Shown: positions 27,932-38,297 of the stretch, piece by piece
How the letters are laid out: each line of letters opens with the position of its first letter
Position numbering within the stretch: position 1 is the first letter of the stretch
Assembly: GCF_013522725.1 (NCBI RefSeq)
Contig: NZ_JAAMRF010000007.1
Coordinates: 248,001 to 312,000, forward strand
Origin: Stutzerimonas azotifigens
GTDB lineage: Bacteria > Pseudomonadota > Gammaproteobacteria > Pseudomonadales > Pseudomonadaceae
DNA: 64,000 nucleotides
Direction: 5' to 3'
Position numbers and translations under genes: made by a program
The notes under the pieces: model-generated
The model's input: only the letters and a program-made list of their open reading frames with translations
What the model was told of the DNA's origin: nothing
Database searches by the model: none

Positions 27932-29068
27932 TCAGCGTCGCCCGCTCCGGGTGCTCACATCCACCCACACCGCCAGCACCAGAATGCTGCCTTTGACGAT
28001 CATCTGCCAGTAGCTGTCGACATCGAGCATGGACATTCCGTTGTCCAGACTGGTGATGACCAGCGCGCCGAGCAGGGCGCCATAGACGGTGCCCGAGCCC
28101 CCGCGCATGGAGGTGCCGCCGATGAAGCAGGCCGCGATGGCGTCGAGTTCGCCCATGCTTCCGGCCGAGGGCGAGCCCGCAGCCAAGCGCGCGGTATTGA
28201 CCAGGCCCGCAAAGGCGCACATCACGCCCATGATGCCGAAAATCCACAGCTTCACAGCCTGCACATTGATGCCGGAGAGCCGCGTGGCTTCCATGTTGCT
28301 ACCCACCGAGTAGACGCGTCGGCCGAAGACGGTCTGGCTGGTGACGTAGCTGAACACGCCGAGCAGAATCAGCAGAAGCAGCACCGGAACCGGAATGCCG
28401 TCGTAGCTGTTGAGCGTGTAAACGAACCCGGCCAGCACGGCACCGATCAACGCCACGCGCAACATGTCACGAACCAGCGAATGTGCCGCCAGGCCATGGA
28501 GGGCGCGATTGCGACGCTGTTTCCAAGTCAGCAAGAGTGTCAAGGCGAACAGCAGCACACCGAGCACCACACCCACCGTATGCGGCAGATATCCTTGGCC
28601 GATATAGACCAGTGACGGCGATACCGGAGCAATGGTGGTGCCGCCGGTAATCCCCAGCAAAATCCCGCGAAACGCCAGCATGCCCCCCAGACCCACGATG
28701 AAGGACGGGATGCGCAGGTAGGCGGTCATGTAGCCATTTGCCAGGCCGATCATCAGCCCGCACAGGGCGACCAGGCTCAGGTTCGCCAACAGCGGCACGT
28801 TATAGATCACGTCCAGGATCGCCGCCAGGCCACCCAATAGGCCGAGCATCGAGCCCACAGACAGGTCGATTTCGCCGCTGATGATCACCAGCACCATGCC
28901 GCAGGCGAGAATCCCGGTGATGGACATCTGCCGCAGCAGGTTGGAAAGATTGCGCGGCGTCAGGAAGCCCCCGTCGGTCTGCCAGCTGAAGAACAGCCAG
29001 ATGACCGCCACGGCGATCACCAGGGCGAGCATTTTGTAGCGGGCGAAGAGTTGTTTGAGCTGGTTCAT
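27932..29068 (-). CDS. xylH: D-xylose ABC transporter permease
   Basis: Inner-membrane permease of the xylose importer (378 residues), of the ribose/xylose permease family. About ten hydrophobic segments; family features GMVLVIISGEIDLSVGSMLGL and FIGGTSMRGGSGTVYGALLGAL. It directly follows xylG with no gap and is the last gene of xylA-xylF-xylG-xylH. Confidence 0.94.
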   Translation of the reverse strand: MNQLKQLFARYKMLALVIAVAVIWLFFSWQTDGGFLTPRNLSNLLRQMSITGILACGMVLVIISGEIDLSVGSMLGLLGGLAAILDVIYNVPLLANLSLVALCGLMIGLANGYMTAYLRIPSFIVGLGGMLAFRGILLGITGGTTIAPVSPSLVYIGQGYLPHTVGVVLGVLLFALTLLLTWKQRRNRALHGLAAHSLVRDMLRVALIGAVLAGFVYTLNSYDGIPVPVLLLLILLGVFSYVTSQTVFGRRVYSVGSNMEATRLSGINVQAVKLWIFGIMGVMCAFAGLVNTARLAAGSPSAGSMGELDAIAACFIGGTSMRGGSGTVYGALLGALVITSLDNGMSMLDVDSYWQMIVKGSILVLAVWVDVSTRSGRR

Positions 29069-30625
29069 CTACGCGGTCGTCCGATGATTGTCGTGATGGC
29101 CGTCGGGGTGGCTGAGCGCCGCGGCGAGCACCTGTTCCTGGGTCAGCTGATGGTTGATGAAGTCGCCGCGCAACCGGCCTTCGCCGATTACCAGGACGCG
29201 GTCGGAGACCCCCAGCACTTCGGCCAGCTCCGACGAAACCATGATGATCGACACGCCTTCGGCTGCCAGCGCCCCCATCAGCTTGTAGATCTCGTACTTG
29301 GCGCCGACGTCCACCCCTCGGGTGGGCTCGTCGAGAATCAGCACGCGGGGTCGGGTCAGGAGCATCTTGGCCAATACGGCCTTCTGCTGGTTGCCGCCGG
29401 AGAGGCTGGTGATCGGCAGAAAGGGGCTCGCGGTCTTAAGGTGCATACGCGAGATTTCCTTGTCGATGCTGCTCAGTTCGGCTTCGGCATCGATGCGGGT
29501 CATCCTCGCGTAGTTCTCCAGCACCGCCAGGGTGATGTTCTGGCCGACCCCCAGGTCCGGGATGATGCCTTGGCGCTTGCGGTCTTCGGGGACCATGCAC
29601 AGTCCGGCGCGGATGGATTTGAGCGGCGTGCGCGTGTCGATCGGCTGGCCGTCCAGCAAGACCTCCGCTTCGTAGCGGCCCGGATAGGCGCCGAAAAGCG
29701 TCGAAACCAGCTCCGTGCGACCGGCGCCGACCAGACCGGCGATACCGAGGATTTCCCCGCGCTTGAGCGCGAATGAAATATCGTCGACCCGTTTGCGTCT
29801 GGGGTTGTCGACGTCATAGCAGGTGACGTGGCGCGCCTCGAAGATCACCTCGCCGATGTCGTGGGGGGCGGTGGGGTAAAGATTGCTCATCTCTCGCCCG
29901 ACCATCTGGGCGATGATCTTCGGAATGTCCATGTCCTCCATAGCGGTGGTGGCGATGTGTTTGCCGTCGCGGATCACCGAAATGGTGTCGCACACCGCCG
30001 CCACTTCATCGAGCTTGTGGGAGATATAGACGCAGGCGACGCCCTTGGCCTTGAGGTCGCGGATGATGTCCAGCAACACCTCGATTTCGGAGCGGGTCAG
30101 GGCCGACGAGGGCTCGTCGAGGATCAGCAGGCGTGCTTGCTTGTTCAGCGCCTTGGCGATTTCCACCAGTTGCTGGTAGCCGCCGCCGTACTGTGAAACC
30201 GGTAGCGAGACGTTCATGTCCGGCACTTTGAGTTCACGCATCAGGGCTTCGGCACGGTGGATCATCGCCGGATAGTTCATGCGCCCGCCGGGCAGGGTCA
30301 GTTCGTGGCCCATGAAGATGTTTTCGGCCACCGACAGGTCGGGGACCAGGGTCAGTTCCTGGTGAATGATGACGATCCCGGCGGCTTCGGTTTCGTTGAT
30401 CGATTTCGCCCTGAGCGGCTGACCGTCCCAGCGGATTTCACCTTCCCAGGTGCCGTAGGGATAGACCCCTGAGAGCACCTTCATCAAGGTGGACTTGCCG
30501 GCACCGTTCTCGCCGCACAGGCCGACGCATTCGCCAGGTCTGACCCTGATGTCGATGCCGTTCAAGGCCTTCACACCGCCGAAAGTTTTGACGATGCCGT
30601 TCATTTCCAGCAGGTAATCGGACAC
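29069..30625 (-). CDS. xylG: D-xylose ABC transporter ATP-binding protein
   Basis: Double-ATPase subunit of the xylose importer (518 residues). The first cassette has [13 protein letters not shown] and [12 protein letters not shown]; the second has a degenerate Walker A ([11 protein letters not shown]) and [13 protein letters not shown] with [13 protein letters not shown], the usual arrangement of sugar ATPases. I chose the GTG at 30625 (read as [15 protein letters not shown]) because orthologues begin this way; an ATG at 30604 is the alternative. The GTG start may lower expression relative to xylF. Confidence 0.93.
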   Translation of the reverse strand: MSDYLLEMNGIVKTFGGVKALNGIDIRVRPGECVGLCGENGAGKSTLMKVLSGVYPYGTWEGEIRWDGQPLRAKSINETEAAGIVIIHQELTLVPDLSVAENIFMGHELTLPGGRMNYPAMIHRAEALMRELKVPDMNVSLPVSQYGGGYQQLVEIAKALNKQARLLILDEPSSALTRSEIEVLLDIIRDLKAKGVACVYISHKLDEVAAVCDTISVIRDGKHIATTAMEDMDIPKIIAQMVGREMSNLYPTAPHDIGEVIFEARHVTCYDVDNPRRKRVDDISFALKRGEILGIAGLVGAGRTELVSTLFGAYPGRYEAEVLLDGQPIDTRTPLKSIRAGLCMVPEDRKRQGIIPDLGVGQNITLAVLENYARMTRIDAEAELSSIDKEISRMHLKTASPFLPITSLSGGNQQKAVLAKMLLTRPRVLILDEPTRGVDVGAKYEIYKLMGALAAEGVSIIMVSSELAEVLGVSDRVLVIGEGRLRGDFINHQLTQEQVLAAALSHPDGHHDNHRTTA

Positions 30626-30728
30626 GGAGAGGTACTCACAGATGGGCAACAGGCGGGGCGTCGGCAGGGGGGCTGCCGATCCACGGGGTCGCGCTCGGGT
30701 CGTCAGTCGAGTCTGCTCGGCTCGATGA

Positions 30729-31730
30729 TCATTGCCCGGCAATCTGTGCCTTGGTGTAGAAGCCGTCCTTCTCCAGCAGGTCGATGTTGTCGCGAGTCAA
30801 CAGGGTAGGGGTGAGCAGGATGGTGTCGACCTTCTTGGCACCGTTGTCGAGCTGGGAGCTGAAGGCCGGCTTCTCATTGCGCGCCAGTTGCACTGAAAGT
30901 TTTGCGGCTTCCGAGGCGATCAGTTTCAGCGGCTTGTAGACGGTCATGGTTTGGGTGCCTTCGATCACCCGCTTGACCGCCGCCAGGTCGGCGTCCTGAC
31001 CCGAAATCGGCACCTTGCCGGCCAGCTTCTGCGCCGCCAGCGCCTGAATTGCACCGCCTGCCGTGGCGTCGTTGGAGGCGACGATGCCATCGATCTTGTT
31101 GTCGTTCCTGGTCAGGGCGTTTTCGACGATGCTCAGGGCTTCGGTCGGGTTCCACTCCTTCACCCATTGTTGGCCGACAATCGTGATGTCGCCCTTGTCG
31201 ATCGCCGGCTGCAGCACCTTCATCTGGCCTTCGCGCAGGACCTTGGCGTTGTTGTCCGTTGGGGCGCCACCGAGCAGGAAGTAGTTGCCCTTGGGCGCCG
31301 CCTGCAGCACGCCCTGGGCCTGCAGTTCGCCGACTTTTTCGTTGTCGAAGGAAATGTAGGCGTCGATATCGGCGTTCAGAATCAGCCGGTCATAGGACAC
31401 CACCTTGATCCCGGCCTTCTTCGCTTCGGCCACGGCGTTGGTCAGCACGGTGGCGTTGAACGGCACGATGACGATCACATCGACGCCACGGGAGATGAGG
31501 TTTTCGATTTGCGAAATCTGCTTCTGCTCGTTGGCGTCCGCCGACTGCACGAAGACTTTGGCGTCCATCTGCTCCGCCGCCGCGACGAAGTAGTCGCGGT
31601 CCCGTGCCCAGCGCTCCAGACGCAGGTCATCGATGGAAAAGCCGATTTTCGGGTTGGTAGGATCGGCCATGACCGGAAGCGAGAGCAGGGCCAAGGCCCC
31701 GGCGAGCAACGTGAGCTTTACTTTTTTCAT
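30729..31730 (-). CDS. xylF: D-xylose-binding periplasmic protein
   Basis: Periplasmic xylose receptor (333 residues). Signal peptide [22 protein letters not shown] with cleavage before [11 protein letters not shown]; then the type-1 periplasmic binding fold ([55 protein letters not shown]). ATG 31730 has AAGGA upstream; the frame extends further but without a signal peptide. Confidence 0.95.
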   Translation of the reverse strand: MKKVKLTLLAGALALLSLPVMADPTNPKIGFSIDDLRLERWARDRDYFVAAAEQMDAKVFVQSADANEQKQISQIENLISRGVDVIVIVPFNATVLTNAVAEAKKAGIKVVSYDRLILNADIDAYISFDNEKVGELQAQGVLQAAPKGNYFLLGGAPTDNNAKVLREGQMKVLQPAIDKGDITIVGQQWVKEWNPTEALSIVENALTRNDNKIDGIVASNDATAGGAIQALAAQKLAGKVPISGQDADLAAVKRVIEGTQTMTVYKPLKLIASEAAKLSVQLARNEKPAFSSQLDNGAKKVDTILLTPTLLTRDNIDLLEKDGFYTKAQIAGQ

Positions 31731-31897
31731 TGTGGTGCGTCCTTTTATTGTTGTTCGAGACACTGCCTGACGATGAGCGTGGTACTGGTAGAACTGTAGA
31801 GAGTCGAAAAGCGCTACGAGCATAGAATTGTCGCGAGAATGTAACCGCGCGGTTGGCGGCAGCGAGCTCAACCGGGCGGCCAAGGATTTGCCCTTGG

Positions 31898-33214
31898 TCA
31901 GGGATAGATGAACTGGTTGACGACGCTTTCCAGCATCTCCTGCCGACCACTGACAGGTTGCGGATTCAGCTCCTGGGATAAGGCATGTTCGGCCAGTGAT
32001 TCGAGGCTGAACTCACCGGCCAGCACCGCCTGCCCGAACGGTTGCTGCCAGCCGGCGTAGCGTTGCTCCTTGAATTGCTGGAGTCGATCGTCCAGCAGCA
32101 TGGCCGCTGCGCGCTCCAGGGCCAGGGCGAGCACGTCCATGGCGGCGACGTGGCCGTGGAACAGGTCGACCTCCTCGACACTCTGGCGCCGAACCTTGGA
32201 ATCGAAATTGAACCCGCCATTGGTGAAACCCCCGGCTTTGAGGATTTCGTAGGTGGCTAGGGTCATTTCCTCGACGCTGTTGGGGAACTGGTCGGTGTCC
32301 CAGCCGTTCTGCGGATCGCCGCGGTTGGCATCGATGCTGCCGAAGATTCCCAGCGAGGCCGCCGTGGCAATTTCGTGTTGGAAGCTGTGACCGGCGAGCG
32401 TAGCGTGGTTGGCCTCGATGTTGACCTTGATCTCCTTTTCCAGGCCGAACTGCTGCAGGAAGCCGAAGACCGTGGCGCTGTCGTAATCGTATTGGTGCTT
32501 GGTCGGTTCCTGCGGCTTGGGTTCGATCAGCAGGTCGCCTTTGAAGCCGATCTTGTGTTTGTGCTCGACTACCATGCCCATGAAGCGGCCCAGTTGCTCG
32601 CGTTCGCGTTTCAGGTCGGTATTGAGCAGGGTTTCGTAACCTTCGCGCCCGCCCCACAACACGTAGTTGGCCCCATTGAGGCGTTGAGTGGCGTTCATGG
32701 CGCTGAACACCTGGGTGGCGGCGCAGGCGAACACTTCCGGGTCCGGGTTGCTGGCCGCACCCGCAGCAAAACGGGGGTGGCTGAAGCAGTTGGCGGTCCC
32801 CCAGAGCAATTTGATCCCGGTCTGTTCCTGATGGCGCTCGAGGTGGTCGATCATCTGCGCGAAATGGTTGCGATACTCCTTCAGGGAGTTGCCTTCCGGG
32901 GCGACATCCGTGTCGTGGAAGCTGTAGTAGTCGATGCCCAGTTTGGAGAAGAACTCGAAGGCCGCCTCGGCCTTGCCGATGGCCACCTCCATCGGGTTCC
33001 CGGCGCGTTGCCACGGGCGCTTGAAGATGCCGACGCCGAACATGTCGGCTCCCGGCCAGACGAAGGTGTGCCAGTAGCAGACAGCCATCCGCAGGTGCTC
33101 GCGCATGGGCTTGCCGAGGACGAGCTTGTTGGCATCGTAATGGCGAAAGGCGAGGGGGGAACGGCTGGCGGGGCCTTCGTAATGGATCTTGTCGACGGCG
33201 GGGAAGTACGGCAT
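31898..33214 (-). CDS. xylA: D-xylose isomerase
   Basis: Converts D-xylose to D-xylulose (438 residues). Group-II type: [13 protein letters not shown] with the catalytic His region, [40 protein letters not shown] (metal Glu), [13 protein letters not shown] and [20 protein letters not shown] (metal ligands). First gene of the xyl operon, divergent from xylR. No xylulokinase (xylB) is in the window. Confidence 0.97.
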   Translation of the reverse strand: MPYFPAVDKIHYEGPASRSPLAFRHYDANKLVLGKPMREHLRMAVCYWHTFVWPGADMFGVGIFKRPWQRAGNPMEVAIGKAEAAFEFFSKLGIDYYSFHDTDVAPEGNSLKEYRNHFAQMIDHLERHQEQTGIKLLWGTANCFSHPRFAAGAASNPDPEVFACAATQVFSAMNATQRLNGANYVLWGGREGYETLLNTDLKREREQLGRFMGMVVEHKHKIGFKGDLLIEPKPQEPTKHQYDYDSATVFGFLQQFGLEKEIKVNIEANHATLAGHSFQHEIATAASLGIFGSIDANRGDPQNGWDTDQFPNSVEEMTLATYEILKAGGFTNGGFNFDSKVRRQSVEEVDLFHGHVAAMDVLALALERAAAMLLDDRLQQFKEQRYAGWQQPFGQAVLAGEFSLESLAEHALSQELNPQPVSGRQEMLESVVNQFIYP

Positions 33215-33280
33215 CTGTATTTCCTTATTGTTCTGGGCTGTGTCCCGATACTAGCAATGGCCCTGTACCCGCCTTTTATG

Positions 33281-33307
33281 AAAATCACCAACGCGGAGTT
33301 CGATTTT
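33281..33307. promoter_or_regulatory. Possible XylR operator in the xylA-xylR spacer
   Basis: AAAATC (33281-33286) and GATTTT (33302-33307) form an inverted repeat 15 bp apart in the only AT-rich part of the 166-bp spacer. AraC-type XylR proteins bind A-rich half-sites in such spacers. Weak evidence. Confidence 0.3.
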
Positions 33308-33380
33308 GCGTATTGAGATTCCTCGTCCGCGCGCCTAGCCTGTGGCGACCACTCTGTGTTGACGGCCCAGGGTAAAAACA

Positions 33381-34568
33381 ATGAAAACCGTACCGCCCGT
33401 TCACCGCATTGCGCTGTTGTTCAATGGCAGCAAGATCTACGACCGCGGCATCATCAGCGGCATCGGCAACTACCTGAGCAGCACCCGTGCATCCTGGGAC
33501 CTGTTCCTCGAAGAGGACTTTCTCTGCCGCTTGAAAGGCATCGAGCGCTGGCAGGGCGATGGGATCATTGCCGACTTCGACGACCCGCTGATTGGCGAGG
33601 CGCTGGCCGGTATCGGGCTTCCCGTGGTGGCAGTGGGCGGGTCGTACCAGGATGAGCGCGCCTATCCGAAGCGCATTCCTTATGTCGCCACCGACAATTT
33701 CGCGTTGATGAAGCTGGCCTACCAGCACCTGATCGAGGCGGGGCTGACGCGCTTTGCCTGCTTCAGCCTGCCCGAGGCGCAGGCCAATCGCTGGGCGCAG
33801 GAACGGGAAAAGGCCTTTCGTAGCCTGGTACAGCGCGATGGTCTGCATGCCGAGATCTACCGGGGCCTGGGTACCAGCGCGCCGCTCTGGGACACCGCGG
33901 TCGGACAGCAGATCGCCTGGCTGCAGAGCCTGCCCAAGCCCATCGGCATCATCGCCGTCAGCGACGCGCGCGCCCGGCAGCTGCTGCAAGCCTGCCTGAC
34001 CGCCGGCATCGCGGTGCCGGAGCAGGTGGCGCTGATCGGCATCGACAACGATCCACTGACCCGCAGCCTGACGCGGGTGCCGCTGAGTTCGGTGATTCAG
34101 GGAACCGAAACCATGGGCTGGACCGCCGCGCGCCTGCTTCATCAGATGCTGCACGGTATGCCGCCTACGGGCATGCACATTCTGGTGCCGCCGGATGCGA
34201 TCAATGTCCAGGCTTCAAGCCTGCATCAACCCTTGGGCAATCCCTACGTCATGCAGGCCATGCTCTTCATACGCCAATACGCTTGCCAGGGCATCAAGAC
34301 CGCGCAGGTGGCCGGATACGTGGGCGTTTCGCGTTCATCGCTGGAGTCGCACTTTCGCAAGGTGCGGGGCCGCAGCGTGCACGACGAGATCCTGCGCTTC
34401 AAGTTGGCGGCCGCCGCCAGCGGATTGGAAAACACCGATTCGGCGATCGCCGACATTGCCCAGAACTGCGGCTTCAAATCGGCGCAATACCTGCACACGG
34501 TGTTCCGTCGCGAGTTCGGCTGCACGCCACGGGAGTACCAGCAGGGCGCCGGCGCAGCGATCCATTGA
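33381..34568 (+). CDS. xylR: Xylose operon transcriptional regulator, AraC family
   Basis: Activator of xylose genes (395 residues). An N-terminal LacI-like sugar-binding fold (about 1-270; ALLFNGSKIYDRGIISGIGNYL, VALIGIDNDPLTRSL) is joined to a C-terminal AraC helix-turn-helix domain (about 285-390; VAGYVGVSRSSLESHFRK, IADIAQNCGFKSAQYLHTVFRREFG). The same architecture and size as E. coli XylR (392). Divergent from xylA. Confidence 0.95.
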   Translation: MKTVPPVHRIALLFNGSKIYDRGIISGIGNYLSSTRASWDLFLEEDFLCRLKGIERWQGDGIIADFDDPLIGEALAGIGLPVVAVGGSYQDERAYPKRIPYVATDNFALMKLAYQHLIEAGLTRFACFSLPEAQANRWAQEREKAFRSLVQRDGLHAEIYRGLGTSAPLWDTAVGQQIAWLQSLPKPIGIIAVSDARARQLLQACLTAGIAVPEQVALIGIDNDPLTRSLTRVPLSSVIQGTETMGWTAARLLHQMLHGMPPTGMHILVPPDAINVQASSLHQPLGNPYVMQAMLFIRQYACQGIKTAQVAGYVGVSRSSLESHFRKVRGRSVHDEILRFKLAAAASGLENTDSAIADIAQNCGFKSAQYLHTVFRREFGCTPREYQQGAGAAIH

Positions 34569-34597
34569 CGAAGAGATGTCTGCCGGTTTGCTGAAAA

Positions 34598-34702
34598 GAT
34601 CGCGGTCAAGACCGCTTCCACGGTGTCTGCTCGATCAGCGGCTGGGCGCTATACCCGCAGTTTTTGTGGGAGCGGTGGGGGACGCCGAGTCTTGACCGCG
34701 AA
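34598..34702. repeat. Inverted pair of REP-like elements
   Basis: GATCGCGGTCAAGACCGC followed by TTCCAC (34598-34621) and GTGGGAGCGGT...GTCTTGACCGCGAA (34666-34702) are oppositely oriented copies of the Pseudomonas-type REP pattern GTGGGAGCGGTCTTGACCGCGAA. The second copy is interrupted by about 12 bp (GGGGGACGCCGA). The pair forms a long imperfect hairpin after xylR, which may also end its transcript. Confidence 0.65.
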
Positions 34703-34789
34703 TGGACCGGCGCCGATTCAGGCCCATGCAGTGCCGCCCGCCAGCGGGAGCAGAATTCCCACTGCCAGCCGGACGCTGGCCGGCAGTCG

Positions 34790-35818
34790 TCAGCCCTGGC
34801 GATAGTCTTTCGTGGTCTTTCCTGTCCAGCGTTTGAACGCACGCCGGAAGTTGGTGGGCTCCGAGAAGCCCAGGAGCAGCGCGATGTCGTCGGTGCTCAT
34901 GATCGTCGTCTTGAGGTATTCGATGGCCAGCGAGCAGCGCACGTCATCGGTAATGGCGACGAACGAGGTTCCTTCTTCCAGGAGTTTGCGACGCAGGGTG
35001 CGTATGGTCATGTGCAGCCTTTCAGCCACCACGTCCATGCTCGGAAACGCTCCTGGGGTTTGCATCATCATCTGATAGACCTCGCCTGAAACCCCCGAAT
35101 CCACCTTGGCCTGGCCGATCAGTCGGTCACAGGTATCCTGCAGCACGGTCGCCGTCAGGCGGTGGGCCAGATGAGGTTTCTGGTCGAGGATCGAGCTGTC
35201 GTAGTGCAGCTCGCACTGGTCGTGATCGAAAATGCACGGGCAACCCAGGTATTGCGGATAGATCTCCGCATGGGCCGGTGCCGGGTAGGAAAAGCAGGCT
35301 TTGGTTGGCGGGCAGCTTCGTCCGAACACGTCCTGTAGATGAGTGACGTGTTGGGTAAATTGCTGTTCGATCCAGAACTGTTTTATTTCCCTAGAGGGGC
35401 TCGGGGTGGACGCATCAGGGAAGGTCCATACGGCCTCGTCTTCGTATTCCTGCCATTCGATCGTCAGCGTCGGCGTGGCCAGCGAATGGTATTTCACACC
35501 CAACCTGAAATAGTCCCGCAGCGAAAGGCAGGACATCAGCGCATAGCCATACATGCCATAGGCGGACAGGTGGAGGCGGGCTCCGGTCTTGAAAGGCGTG
35601 GCAGGGTCCTTGGAAAGGGACACCGCATTGCCGCACACGGTGGCGTACTGGCGGACCGACGTCAGCGCTGTCGCGTCATTAATCTCATCCTCATTCACGC
35701 CACTGCCTCGCAAGCTATCAGCCGGTGCGATGCCTTGCTCGCTGAGTACCTCCACCAGCGCGGCGATCTTGTAGGGGGCATAGATACGTTCATTGAACAG
35801 CGGCGGTTTCAGCGGCAT
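34790..35818 (-). CDS. AraC-family transcriptional regulator
   Basis: A 342-residue regulator with an OruR/ArgR-like N-terminal ligand region (arabinose-binding-like AraC_N family, about 20-210) and a C-terminal AraC helix-turn-helix domain (MDVVAERLHMTIRTLRRKLLEEG and IALLLGFSEPTNFRRAFKRWTGKT). It is divergent from the beta-keto-acid cleavage enzyme gene across about 160 bp and is the obvious candidate controller of that operon. Ligand unknown. Confidence 0.88.
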   Translation of the reverse strand: MPLKPPLFNERIYAPYKIAALVEVLSEQGIAPADSLRGSGVNEDEINDATALTSVRQYATVCGNAVSLSKDPATPFKTGARLHLSAYGMYGYALMSCLSLRDYFRLGVKYHSLATPTLTIEWQEYEDEAVWTFPDASTPSPSREIKQFWIEQQFTQHVTHLQDVFGRSCPPTKACFSYPAPAHAEIYPQYLGCPCIFDHDQCELHYDSSILDQKPHLAHRLTATVLQDTCDRLIGQAKVDSGVSGEVYQMMMQTPGAFPSMDVVAERLHMTIRTLRRKLLEEGTSFVAITDDVRCSLAIEYLKTTIMSTDDIALLLGFSEPTNFRRAFKRWTGKTTKDYRQG

Positions 35819-35977
35819 CGGGTGACTCCTGTCGGTGTCCCTTAGGGATTCATTTATGTCCGGTAATGATCTTCCTGTGTATTGAAAATTCCATAAGCTG
35901 CTCCGTAAAGAAAGCGCTCGAGCATGCCGTCGATCTCGAGCGCGCCTGCGAATCCAATAACAATACAGGTCACGTCA

Positions 35978-36916
35978 ATGAGCCAGCCGAGCCGAAAAGT
36001 CATCATTTCCTGCGCGATCACGGGTGCCACGCACACGCCGTCGATGTCCGAATACCTTCCGGTCACGCCGGACGAAATCGAAAAACAGTCGATCGAAGCG
36101 GCCGCCGCCGGAGCGGCCATCCTGCACCTGCATGCCCGCGATCCTCTGGATGGGCGCCCGACGCCGGACCCGGAGGTGTTCAGCCAGTTCGTTCCTGCGA
36201 TCGCCCGGGCAACCGACGCCATCATCAACATCACCACCGGTGGCAGTACGCGGATGACGCTGGCGCAGCGACTCGCCTATCCCCTGATCGCCAAACCGGA
36301 ACTCTGCTCGCTGAACATGGGCTCGATGAACTTTTCGATCCACCCGATCGCCCGGAAGATTTCCTCCTGGAACCATGACTGGGAAAGGGAACACATCGAA
36401 GGCATGGAAGATGTCGTGTTCAAGAATACCTTCAAGGACATCAAGGAAATCATGCTGGAGCTCGGCGAGTACGGGACCCGCTTCGAGTTCGAATGCTATG
36501 ACGTCGGCCATCTGTACAACCTGGCCTATTTCGTTGAGCAGGGCTTGGTCAAACCGCCGCTGTTCATCCAGTCCTGCTTCGGCATTCTCGGCGGCCTGGG
36601 AGCGGACCCGGAAAACCTGACGATCATGCGCGCCACGGCCGACCGCCTGTTCGGGCGCGAGAGCTACGCGTTTTCCATTCTGGGCGCCGGACGGCACCAG
36701 CTGCCGTTCGTGACGATGGGCGCGATCATGGGCGGCAACGTGCGCGTCGGCCTCGAAGACAGCATCTACCGGGCCAAGGGCGTAAAGGCCCGGAGCAATG
36801 CGGAGCAAGTCCGCAAGATCCGCCACATTCTCGAAGAGCTGTCCTTCGAGATCGCGACGCCCGAGGACGCCCGGCAGATGCTCGGCCTCAAGGGCAAGCA
36901 CAACGTTCACCTTTGA
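35978..36916 (+). CDS. Beta-keto acid cleavage enzyme (BKACE, DUF849)
   Basis: Zinc enzyme that condenses a beta-keto acid with acetyl-CoA and splits it to acetoacetate and a CoA ester. The 312 residues show the family's metal and substrate motifs: ISCAITGATHTPSMS, AILHLHARDPLDGRPTPDPEVF, INITTGGS, ECYDVGHLYN and SILGAGRHQLPFVTMGAIMGGNVRVGLEDS. I chose ATG 35978 (MSQPSRKV) behind AGGT; an upstream ATG at 35924 would add 18 atypical residues. First gene of an operon with an MFS carrier and a short-chain dehydrogenase. The exact keto acid cannot be read from the sequence; carnitine-derived and other keto acids are known substrates in the family. Confidence 0.88.
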   Translation: MSQPSRKVIISCAITGATHTPSMSEYLPVTPDEIEKQSIEAAAAGAAILHLHARDPLDGRPTPDPEVFSQFVPAIARATDAIINITTGGSTRMTLAQRLAYPLIAKPELCSLNMGSMNFSIHPIARKISSWNHDWEREHIEGMEDVVFKNTFKDIKEIMLELGEYGTRFEFECYDVGHLYNLAYFVEQGLVKPPLFIQSCFGILGGLGADPENLTIMRATADRLFGRESYAFSILGAGRHQLPFVTMGAIMGGNVRVGLEDSIYRAKGVKARSNAEQVRKIRHILEELSFEIATPEDARQMLGLKGKHNVHL

Positions 36917-36960
36917 GTTCGTTGTTCGAACCCGCCAAAAAAATAAAAAGAGGTTTCACC

Positions 36961-38286
36961 ATGACATCCATGCTCGATACAGCGGACACCCATTGGCTGG
37001 CCACCCGGCGCGCGATGACCCGGCTCATACCGATGATGTGCGCCATCTACTTCATGTCCTATCTGGACCGCACGAACGTCGCGCTGGCCAAGGAGGCCCT
37101 GAATGCCGACCTCGGCATCAGCGCGGCCGCCTACGGCCTCGGGGCGGGAATCTTTTTTCTAGGCTATGCGTTGCTCGAGGTGCCCAGCAACCTGATCGCC
37201 CACCGCATCGGGCCGCGTCGCTGGATCGCCCGGATCGCCGTGTCCTGGGGCACCCTGTCTTCAGCGATGATGTTCGTCCAGGGCGAGTGGTCCTTCTACA
37301 TGCTTCGGCTATTGCTGGGTATCGCCGAGGCGGGCCTGTTTCCCGCGCTCATGTACATGGTCACCCTGTGGTTCGCGCCCAAGGATCGCGCCATTGCCAT
37401 CGGCTGGATTTATCTGGCGCCGGCGCTGGCGCTGGTCATCGGCAACCCCATCGGCGGTGCGCTGATGAAGATGGACGGCATCGGCGGGCTGCACGGATGG
37501 CAATGGATGTTCCTGATCGAAGGGCTGCCGAGCGTCATCCTCGGCGTGGTCCTCTGGTTCAAGCTGCCCGAGCGTCCTCGTGACGCACGCTGGCTGACCC
37601 AGGCCCAGGCTGAGTCCCTCGAGGCCCATGCACTGCTTCCCGGCCATGCCCAGTCCCACGAATATTCCGGCCACTGGGGCAAGGCGCTGAAACGACCGAC
37701 GACTATCCTGATCGGTCTGATCTACTTCCTGAATCAGGTGGCGTTCGTGGGGCTGGTGTTCTTTACGCCATCGATCATCCAGCAGATGCAGATCACCTCG
37801 CCATTGACCGTCGGCCTGCTGTCGAGCAGCGTCGGGATCGGCTTTTTCGCCGGTGTGCTGGTGCTGCCGAGGATTCATTGCAAGATCGGTCGGGATTGCT
37901 TTTGCCTGGCGCTGTTCACCTGCGGCCTGATTGCGAGCTCCATGGCCTTCACCCTGTTCGATGAGCCGCCGGTACGTATCGCGCTGTTCACCGCGACGGC
38001 CTTCTTCGCCGGCGGCGTGCTGCCGATCTACTGGGCCATCGCCATGAAACGTCTGCAGGGCATCCAGGCAGCCGCCGGTCTGGCATTCATCAACACCATC
38101 GGTCTGCTGGGCGGCTTCGTCGGACCTTACCTGTTCGGACTGATGGAAAAGGCGTCGGGTTCAAGCTCGTCCGGTTTCCAGGTGATCGTGGCCGCCGCGG
38201 TGCTGGGTTTGCTGCTGGTGCCGCTGCTGGCAAAGGCGATCGATGCCGAATCGAGCCCGCTGATAGCTGAACCCGTTACCCAATAA
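36961..38286 (+). CDS. MFS transporter, anion:cation symporter type
   Basis: Inner-membrane carrier (441 residues, about 12 hydrophobic segments) of the ACS family of organic-anion porters. Family features are IYFMSYLDRTNVALAKEALN near the N-terminus, EVPSNLIAHRIGPRRWIAR and LLLGIAEAGLFPALMYMV. AGAGG precedes the ATG. It lies 44 bp after the BKACE gene and likely imports the acid substrate of this pathway. Confidence 0.9.
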   Translation: MTSMLDTADTHWLATRRAMTRLIPMMCAIYFMSYLDRTNVALAKEALNADLGISAAAYGLGAGIFFLGYALLEVPSNLIAHRIGPRRWIARIAVSWGTLSSAMMFVQGEWSFYMLRLLLGIAEAGLFPALMYMVTLWFAPKDRAIAIGWIYLAPALALVIGNPIGGALMKMDGIGGLHGWQWMFLIEGLPSVILGVVLWFKLPERPRDARWLTQAQAESLEAHALLPGHAQSHEYSGHWGKALKRPTTILIGLIYFLNQVAFVGLVFFTPSIIQQMQITSPLTVGLLSSSVGIGFFAGVLVLPRIHCKIGRDCFCLALFTCGLIASSMAFTLFDEPPVRIALFTATAFFAGGVLPIYWAIAMKRLQGIQAAAGLAFINTIGLLGGFVGPYLFGLMEKASGSSSSGFQVIVAAAVLGLLLVPLLAKAIDAESSPLIAEPVTQ

Positions 38287-38297
38287 AAGGAGAGCTT

